From contig NZ_VFVY01000009.1 of assembly GCF_006442315.1 (NCBI RefSeq), positions 210,407-274,406 of the forward strand: DNA of 64,000 nucleotides. Reading direction: 5' to 3'. Source of the DNA: Mesorhizobium sp. B2-3-4. GTDB taxonomy: Bacteria > Pseudomonadota > Alphaproteobacteria > Rhizobiales > Rhizobiaceae. The first letter of the stretch is position 1. Every line of letters starts with the position of its first letter. A program made the translations under genes and the position numbers. Positions 58,348 to 64,000 of the stretch are shown in pieces. The notes beneath the pieces were generated by a model. The model was not told where the DNA came from. It saw only the letters and a program-made list of their open reading frames with translations, and ran no database searches.

Positions 58348-58670
58348 GGCGCCCACCTTTGACTGTGGACGCTACCAATCTTGTCTCAAATTACTGGAAA
58401 GGAAGGTGGATAACTTTCCTGCAAAACGCTTCAGCGATTTTGTGTAAAATTTTATATATATTTATACTTGTATTTACCAAATTTGTCGCGCCTTTCGCGC
58501 GCGAGCGCTCCGCATCGAAGCCAGTATATAACCGGCTATATGTTCACAGTTTACCAAGCGTAAAAAATGTCATTATCGGCATATCCAAATATATAGAATG
58601 GATTGACGGACCGTTGCAAAGTCAAGGCGCCGCCTGTCTCTTTCCGGGAAATGCCGGAGGGGTTTGAGCT
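58348..58670. other. Divergent intergenic region between LapG-like and adhesin genes
   Basis: These 323 bases contain both promoters. The stretch 58440-58480 is nearly pure A+T (TTTTATATATATTTATACTT), and 58524-58541 is an imperfect palindrome (TATATAACCGGCTATAT). No gene is supported. Confidence 0.5.
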
Positions 58671-61600
58671 ATGGCGACCAGTATAGAGTTGGACAATCTT
58701 TCGGGCTCGTGGGAAGAGCATTCCGTTTCCAACGATCACCACGACCTGACTGTGCCGAGCCAAGTGGTGGCGCAAGCTGCTCCGGCCGAGCAAGCGCCCG
58801 CCGCGGCTCAAACCACTCCGGCCTCGTCCGAACCTGTGCCGGTCGATGTCGGTGCCGGCGCCCCCGCGGCCACGCCGCCGGCAGCGAACGCCCCGCACGA
58901 ATACGTCGCCGACGCGAGCAACGTGGTGAGGCTGCCTGCCAACGTCTCGATCGACAACATCAAGGTCGATGGCCACAACCTTCTGCTCCAGCAGGCGGAC
59001 GGTTCCGTCATCGTCATCAAGGACGGCGCCCTGAACGTGCCGACCTTCATCATCGGCGACGTCGAAGTACCGCGCGTGGCCTTGATCGCGGCGCTGGAAG
59101 GAAGCCATGTCGATGTCGCCTTCGGCGCGGACGGCTCGATGTCGGCAGGGCCGGGGGGTTCGACCTCGAGCGCCGGCGGCAATTTCGAGCAGCCCGCCGG
59201 CGGTATCGGCGACGGCTTCGGCCTGTCGGCATTGCTGCCACCCACCGATCTGCAGTTCGGTACACTCGACCGCCGTGAGCTCTTTCTGGGCGTAGCGGAA
59301 AAGAACGCCACGCCATCCATCGATCTCACGGGGGAGGCCACCGTCCATGAGGCCGGCCTTCCCTCCCGTGGCGGCGAGCCGGCCGGCTCGGATTCAGCAT
59401 CGGACTCCGAGACGACGTCAGGCACGATCGGCTTCACCTCGCCGGACGGCGTGTCGGAAGTGACGCTGGGCGGCCATGTGCTGACCGGTATCCCGCAGAT
59501 CTTCAGCGATGCGACCGGCTCACTGACGGCAAGCTATGTGTTCGATGCCGCCACGGGCACCGGCACGATCAGCTACTCCTATACGCTGGCCGACAACACG
59601 TCGGGCGACAATACGAGCGTGAATTTTCCGATTGGGGTGACGGACGGCAATGGCGACCCGGCCCCTCCCGGCAACCTAATCATCAACATCGTCGACGACG
59701 TGCCGACAGCCCATGCCGACAGCAACGACGTGACCGAGGGCGCGCTGCTCACCGTCGCGGCCGCCGCCGGCGTGCTGGTCAATGACGTCTCCGGCGCCGA
59801 CGGCGCCACCATCGACGGCGTGCGCGCCGCAGGCGGCAACACCACCGCCGCCGTATCGGGTGGAGTCGGCACCGACATTGCCGGCCTGCACGGCACGCTG
59901 CACCTCAACGCCGACGGCTCCTACACCTACCAGTCGACCGCCAACAACATCACCTCGGCAACGACGGACGTGTTCGTCTACACCATCAAGGATGGCGACG
60001 GCGACCTGTCGACCACGACGCTGACCATCCATCTCAGCGATTCCGGGCTGGTCGCACCGGCCGACAGCGACGTCACCGTCGACGAAGCGGCCCTCGACAC
60101 CTCGACCACCGGCGCAGACCTCACGCACGGCACCGTCACTGGCTCGCTGCCGGGCTCGCCGGCCGAGACCGACGCGACCAACCAGCTCAACGCCTCGGGC
60201 GGTGTCGGCGCGCTCACCTATACGGAACAGACCACGGCCGGCACCTATGGCACCATCCACATCAACACCGATGGCAGCTACGTCTACACGCTGACCAGCA
60301 ACCACCTCAACGCCGAGGCCAATGACGGCGTTCAGACCATCTCGGGCCTGGAAAATTTCACCTATACGGTCACCGACAGCGTCGGCAATTCCACCACCGG
60401 CACCATCACCGTCAACATCGTCGACGACGTGCCGACAGCCCATGCCGACAGCAACGACGTGACCGAGGGCGCGCTGCTCACCGTCGCGGCCGCCGCCGGC
60501 GTGCTGGTCAATGACGTCTCCGGCGCCGACGGCGCCACCATCGACGGCGTGCGCGCCGCAGGCGGCAACACCACCGCCGCCGTGTCGGGCGGAGTCGGCA
60601 CCGACATTGCCGGCCTGCACGGCACGCTGCATCTCAACGCCGACGGCTCCTACACCTACCAGGCGACCGCCAACAACATCAGCTCGGCAACGACGGACGT
60701 GTTCGTCTACACCATCAAGGATGGCGACGGCGACCTGTCGACCACGACGCTGACCATCCATCTCAGCGATTCCGGGCTGGTCGCCCCGGCCGACAGCGAC
60801 GTCACCGTCGACGAAGCGGCCCTCGATACCTCGACCACCGGCGCGGACCTCACCCACGGCACCGTCACCGGCTCGCTGCCGGGCTCCCCCGCCGAGACCG
60901 ACGCGACCAACCAGCTCAACGCCTCGGGCGGTGTCGGCGCGCTCACCTATACGGAACAGACCACGGCCGGCACCTATGGCACCATCCACATCAACACCGA
61001 CGGCAGCTACGTCTACACGCTGACCAGCAACCACCTCAACGCCGAGGCCAATGACGGCGTCCAGACCATCTCAGGCCTGGAAAACTTCACCTATACGGTC
61101 ACCGACAGCGTCGGCAATTCCACCACCGGCACCATCACCGTCAACATCATCGACGACGTGCCGAAAGCCATCGGGACGGCCCAGCTCACGGCAAATGTCG
61201 ATGAGGACGGTCTCCACAATGCGCAGTCGACCGGCAATGTCGACAATCCCCAGCCCGACGGCGAAGTCGCCGGCACAAATTCGGCCATTGCCACCGGCGC
61301 CGCCGGCGCCTTGAACCTGCTCGTCGATTTCGGCGCGGACGGCCCGCATCCGACGTCGGCCTTCGGGCTGATCACGCAAGCGGCTCCCTCCGACTCGGGC
61401 GTCGATTCGAAGGGCGCGGACGTGCTCATCGTCTCCGACGGCACGACGCTCACCGGCTATGTCGATGTCGGTGGCGGCACGGGCTATCAGGCTGGCACGG
61501 ACAGGCCGGTGTTCACGCTGACGGTCGGCGCCAATGGCTCCTATGTCTTCACGCTCATCGACCAGATCGACCATCCGACGCTGAACGGCGTCGCGGGTGA

Positions 61601-64000
61601 CAATACGGAAAACACGCTGGCTAATGGCGGGATCGATTTTTCGTCATTCATCGTTGCCAAGGACGGCGACGGCGACACCGTCGCATTGGCGGACGGCACG
61701 TTCAAGGTCCAGGTGCTCGACGATGTTCCGCAGATCACCGCGCGGGACGCCAACACCACAACGACCACAACGACGGAAACGATCGTCTACACGTTGCAGG
61801 CCGGCAACACCGACGTGCGTGGCATGGACGGCGCCGGCAACCACGACATCAAGCTGACCGGCGTCGACGTCAATGAGGGCGACAATTCCGTCAACACGAC
61901 CGGCACCAAGATCGGCATCGGCGACGGCCAGATCATCGATGGCTATGAGACCCATCCAGGTGTGACCGGACCTGAAATCCTGACCCTGGATTTCGTCAAC
62001 AATCTCGTGGTCACGCCCCATAATCCCAATCCGCCGACCGTTACCGACAGCGGCTCCTATGACGTCTCGTCCGTCAGCTTCACCATAGACGTCGCGGAAG
62101 CCAAAGGCATCGAGAGCGCGGTCCTGTTCATCGGCGCGAAGGACGGCGGCGTGTTCGAGCCGTTCACGGTGAACGTCAATGGCGTGCTGACATCAGGCAC
62201 CGCCGTCTTCGAAGGCGGCGTGCAGGTCGGCTACGCCTTTGCCGGCGTGCCGGACGGCGCTACCGTGGACGTTATCGGCAGCACGCCATTCGACCAGCTC
62301 AAGGTGGGCAACTACAACAACTTCACGTTCGATTCCAACGCGGGCGGCACCGATGCCACCTTGAGCGGGGGAAATCCGTTCAAGATCTTCGGCATCGAAG
62401 CGAAGATCACGACGGTCACGACGCAGACCGAAGTCTTCCATGTCAGCCACGACGAATCCGCCGGCGTCAACAATGCTGCCGATCCCAATCCTGCCGATGA
62501 TACGGCCCTGCCCCCGCCGGCCCTGGTCCAGGAGGCGGACGCCATCGGCTATGCGAAGTCCTCGGCAAGTGCGCTCGGCCTCTTCACCGCCTCGGTCGGC
62601 GCCGATGAAAACGCCAGCTTCTCCTTCGCCGTGACCGATGCGAACGGCAATGCGCTGGTCAATGTCAATTCCGGGCTGAAGACGCTTGACGGTTCGACGA
62701 TCCTGCTTTCGACCAATGCCGACGGCGTGCTTGTCGGCTCGGCCAATGGCGTCGACGTTTTCAAGGTTTATGTCGACCCGACCGGCGCGGTCTGGATCGG
62801 CCAGTACCAGCCGATCGCGCATGGTGTCGCCGGCGGCAGCGCGGCGGCCTTCGACGACATCGCGACCGTCGCCGCCGATCTGCACGTGAAGGCGACAATC
62901 ACCGATTTCGACGGCGATTCGAGCACCGCCGTTTCCCATGTCGCCCTGAGCATCGAATTCCAGGATGACGGCCCGGTGGCTGTGGATGATCAGGATTCGG
63001 TCACCGAGGACGGGCCGCTGACAGCTGACGGCAACGTTGTTACCGGCACGGGCGGAAGCGACGCCAATATCACCGACGGCCAAGCCGACCATCTCGGCAG
63101 CGACGGATTCGGCGCGATCGCCTGGGACGGCGCGGTCGCCAACCATGTCAACGGGATCTACGGCCAGCTCACGGTTGGCACCGACGGCAGCTACAGTTAC
63201 GTGCTCTACACGCAGGCCCAGAATCCGGCCGCCTATGCTGCGGTCCAGGGTCTCTCCGCGGGTCAGAGCCTGAGTGAAAATTTCGGCTACACCGTGTCGG
63301 ACGGCGATGGCGACACCGCGCCGGCGTCACTGACCATTACCGTCAACGGCGCCGATGACATCACCACCATTTCGGGGCTGACGGCACAATCCGAAGGCGG
63401 CGACGCGACGGTCGACGAAAAGGGCCTGGCGCCTCGCGGATCCGAGCCGGCAGGCTCCGGTGAACTCGCCGACAGCAATCCCAACAACAATTCCGACCAT
63501 TCGGAAACCGCCGGCGGCACCTTCGCCTTCAGCTCGCCCGACGGGCTGGGGACGCTGCAGGTCGGCACGACCAGCATCACCTACGCCGCCCTGGCGAATT
63601 CCGGTTCGGTTCCGATTGTCATTGCCGGCGGCCCGGCCTACGGCACACTGACGATCACTGGCTTCAGCGGGACAAACGCCGGCGGCACGGTCACCTACAG
63701 CTTCACGCTGACCGACAACATTGCGCATCCGACCGCCGGGAGCACCGGCGCGGCTGACCAGCTTTTCGCCAATTATGGCGTCACCGTCACCGACGAGGAT
63801 GGCAGTTCATCCAACTCGACACTGTCGATCGCCATCAACGATGATGGGCCCGTGGCCGTCAATGACGGCGTGCTGGCCAGCCATGCCGAGAACGTGGCGG
63901 GCCTGACCATCGGCACGGTCGCAGGCATCCTGGCCAACGACCATTACGGCGCCGACGGCGCGGCCGCCGCCAATGCGATCACCATCGGCGCCGGCGACCA
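58671..64000 (+). CDS. Giant LapA-like type I-secreted adhesin, 3' end beyond window
   Basis: The frame opens at the ATG at 58671, eight bases after GGAGGGG, and I could follow it open to the window edge (1776 codons). Residues 1-75 are Ala/Pro-rich. Residues 80-155 form a beta-rich module (VSIDNIKVDGHNLLLQQADG, VPTFIIGDVEVPRVALIAAL), resembling retention modules of Lap-type adhesins, with a di-alanine at 140-141. T1SS-143-like segments (VHEAGLPSRGGEPAGSD at about 225, VDEKGLAPRGSEPAGSGELA near 1585) and VCBS-type repeats fill the rest. DUF5801-like sequence (VFKVYVDPTGAVWIGQYQPI) lies near residue 1365. Two 243-residue repeats are nearly identical. The acidic D-G-D-G-D motifs fit calcium binding. 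Confidence 0.93.
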   Translation, partial: MATSIELDNLSGSWEEHSVSNDHHDLTVPSQVVAQAAPAEQAPAAAQTTPASSEPVPVDVGAGAPAATPPAANAPHEYVADASNVVRLPANVSIDNIKVDGHNLLLQQADGSVIVIKDGALNVPTFIIGDVEVPRVALIAALEGSHVDVAFGADGSMSAGPGGSTSSAGGNFEQPAGGIGDGFGLSALLPPTDLQFGTLDRRELFLGVAEKNATPSIDLTGEATVHEAGLPSRGGEPAGSDSASDSETTSGTIGFTSPDGVSEVTLGGHVLTGIPQIFSDATGSLTASYVFDAATGTGTISYSYTLADNTSGDNTSVNFPIGVTDGNGDPAPPGNLIINIVDDVPTAHADSNDVTEGALLTVAAAAGVLVNDVSGADGATIDGVRAAGGNTTAAVSGGVGTDIAGLHGTLHLNADGSYTYQSTANNITSATTDVFVYTIKDGDGDLSTTTLTIHLSDSGLVAPADSDVTVDEAALDTSTTGADLTHGTVTGSLPGSPAETDATNQLNASGGVGALTYTEQTTAGTYGTIHINTDGSYVYTLTSNHLNAEANDGVQTISGLENFTYTVTDSVGNSTTGTITVNIVDDVPTAHADSNDVTEGALLTVAAAAGVLVNDVSGADGATIDGVRAAGGNTTAAVSGGVGTDIAGLHGTLHLNADGSYTYQATANNISSATTDVFVYTIKDGDGDLSTTTLTIHLSDSGLVAPADSDVTVDEAALDTSTTGADLTHGTVTGSLPGSPAETDATNQLNASGGVGALTYTEQTTAGTYGTIHINTDGSYVYTLTSNHLNAEANDGVQTISGLENFTYTVTDSVGNSTTGTITVNIIDDVPKAIGTAQLTANVDEDGLHNAQSTGNVDNPQPDGEVAGTNSAIATGAAGALNLLVDFGADGPHPTSAFGLITQAAPSDSGVDSKGADVLIVSDGTTLTGYVDVGGGTGYQAGTDRPVFTLTVGANGSYVFTLIDQIDHPTLNGVAGDNTENTLANGGIDFSSFIVAKDGDGDTVALADGTFKVQVLDDVPQITARDANTTTTTTTETIVYTLQAGNTDVRGMDGAGNHDIKLTGVDVNEGDNSVNTTGTKIGIGDGQIIDGYETHPGVTGPEILTLDFVNNLVVTPHNPNPPTVTDSGSYDVSSVSFTIDVAEAKGIESAVLFIGAKDGGVFEPFTVNVNGVLTSGTAVFEGGVQVGYAFAGVPDGATVDVIGSTPFDQLKVGNYNNFTFDSNAGGTDATLSGGNPFKIFGIEAKITTVTTQTEVFHVSHDESAGVNNAADPNPADDTALPPPALVQEADAIGYAKSSASALGLFTASVGADENASFSFAVTDANGNALVNVNSGLKTLDGSTILLSTNADGVLVGSANGVDVFKVYVDPTGAVWIGQYQPIAHGVAGGSAAAFDDIATVAADLHVKATITDFDGDSSTAVSHVALSIEFQDDGPVAVDDQDSVTEDGPLTADGNVVTGTGGSDANITDGQADHLGSDGFGAIAWDGAVANHVNGIYGQLTVGTDGSYSYVLYTQAQNPAAYAAVQGLSAGQSLSENFGYTVSDGDGDTAPASLTITVNGADDITTISGLTAQSEGGDATVDEKGLAPRGSEPAGSGELADSNPNNNSDHSETAGGTFAFSSPDGLGTLQVGTTSITYAALANSGSVPIVIAGGPAYGTLTITGFSGTNAGGTVTYSFTLTDNIAHPTAGSTGAADQLFANYGVTVTDEDGSSSNSTLSIAINDDGPVAVNDGVLASHAENVAGLTIGTVAGILANDHYGADGAAAANAITIGAGD
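59691..60419 (+). repeat. 729-bp in-frame adhesin repeat, unit 1
   Basis: The unit begins GTCGACGACGTGCCGACAGC and encodes 243 residues: a VCBS/cadherin-like domain (D-S-N-D-V-T-E-G-A-L-L) followed by a second (D-S-D-V-T-V-D-E-A-A-L-D). It is almost identical in DNA sequence to the next 729 bases; only scattered third-position differences are visible. Confidence 0.93.
60420..61148 (+). repeat. 729-bp in-frame adhesin repeat, unit 2
   Basis: Starts at the same motif exactly 729 bases after unit 1 and keeps the reading frame. After 61149 the motif recurs as ATCGACGACGTGCC but the following sequence diverges, ending the array. Confidence 0.93.

Noticed and set aside
59676..61034. 452-codon open frame on the minus strand inside the adhesin gene
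   Set aside because: It is antisense to the repeated adhesin units, repeats with the same 729-bp period, and is Gly/Val/Asp/Arg-rich as expected for a shadow of high-GC coding DNA.

Overview
The window is about 64 kb of GC-rich alphaproteobacterial DNA, most likely from a Mesorhizobium-type member of the Rhizobiales. That assignment is inference. It rests on the protein families present, alternative starts with GGAG-like ribosome binding sites, and an intergenic palindrome of the AATTCCGGACGGAAAA type that I associate with Mesorhizobium genomes. From 1 kb to 40 kb the window is a large surface-polysaccharide locus. From 40 kb to 51 kb it is ordinary core and metabolic genes. From 51.7 kb to the right edge it is a Lap-like biofilm adhesion and secretion locus.

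Left part (1-19 kb): the end of cysD (sulfate activation) is followed by a Wzy/WaaL-type membrane protein and an NAD-dependent epimerase on the plus strand. A short phosphoglycosyl transferase, a GT2 glycosyltransferase and a FlaA1/WbpM-type dehydratase lie on the minus strand, with three tandem 61-bp palindromic repeats just before the dehydratase stop codon. A Wzm/Wzt ABC exporter pair follows on the plus strand. A minus-strand operon then runs from rfbA at 18.97 kb leftwards: rfbA-rfbC-rfbB-rfbD, a sulfotransferase, a GT2-methyltransferase fusion, two glycosyltransferases and a methyltransferase. These genes could build a rhamnose-containing O-antigen that is methylated and perhaps sulfated, exported by Wzm/Wzt. 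The 9.5-14.1 kb part is clearly richer in A+T than its surroundings and looks acquired.

Middle part (19-40 kb): all genes are on the minus strand and form a Wzx/Wzy/Wzc-type capsule or exopolysaccharide cluster. It starts near 39.9 kb with a polyprenyl glycosylphosphotransferase. Next come a UDP-HexNAc dehydrogenase (TviB type), a UDP-glucuronate 4-epimerase, two methyltransferases, four GT4 glycosyltransferases, a flippase and a polymerase-like protein. Two small exported FecR-like paralogues of unknown role follow, then CpsB-type phosphatase, Wza-type export lipoprotein, Wzc-type tyrosine autokinase, a membrane-anchored TPR-like protein and a second Wzy/ligase-type protein. The window therefore seems to hold two assembly routes, one ABC-dependent and one Wzy-dependent.

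Right part: bioY, an MBL-fold hydrolase, a DUF1499 membrane protein, an acyl-CoA synthetase, two small proteins (one DUF427), a NodB-type deacetylase, a GT9 heptosyltransferase-like protein, ppdK, a VOC protein and tRNA-Gln(TTG). A type I secretion operon (TolC-like, LapB-like ABC transporter, LapC/HlyD-like adaptor, a ribbon-helix-helix-like protein) is followed by a convergent LapG-like periplasmic protease. Divergent from that protease is a giant VCBS/T1SS-143-type adhesin that runs off the right edge and carries two near-identical 729-bp repeats. No LapD-type receptor is visible in the window.
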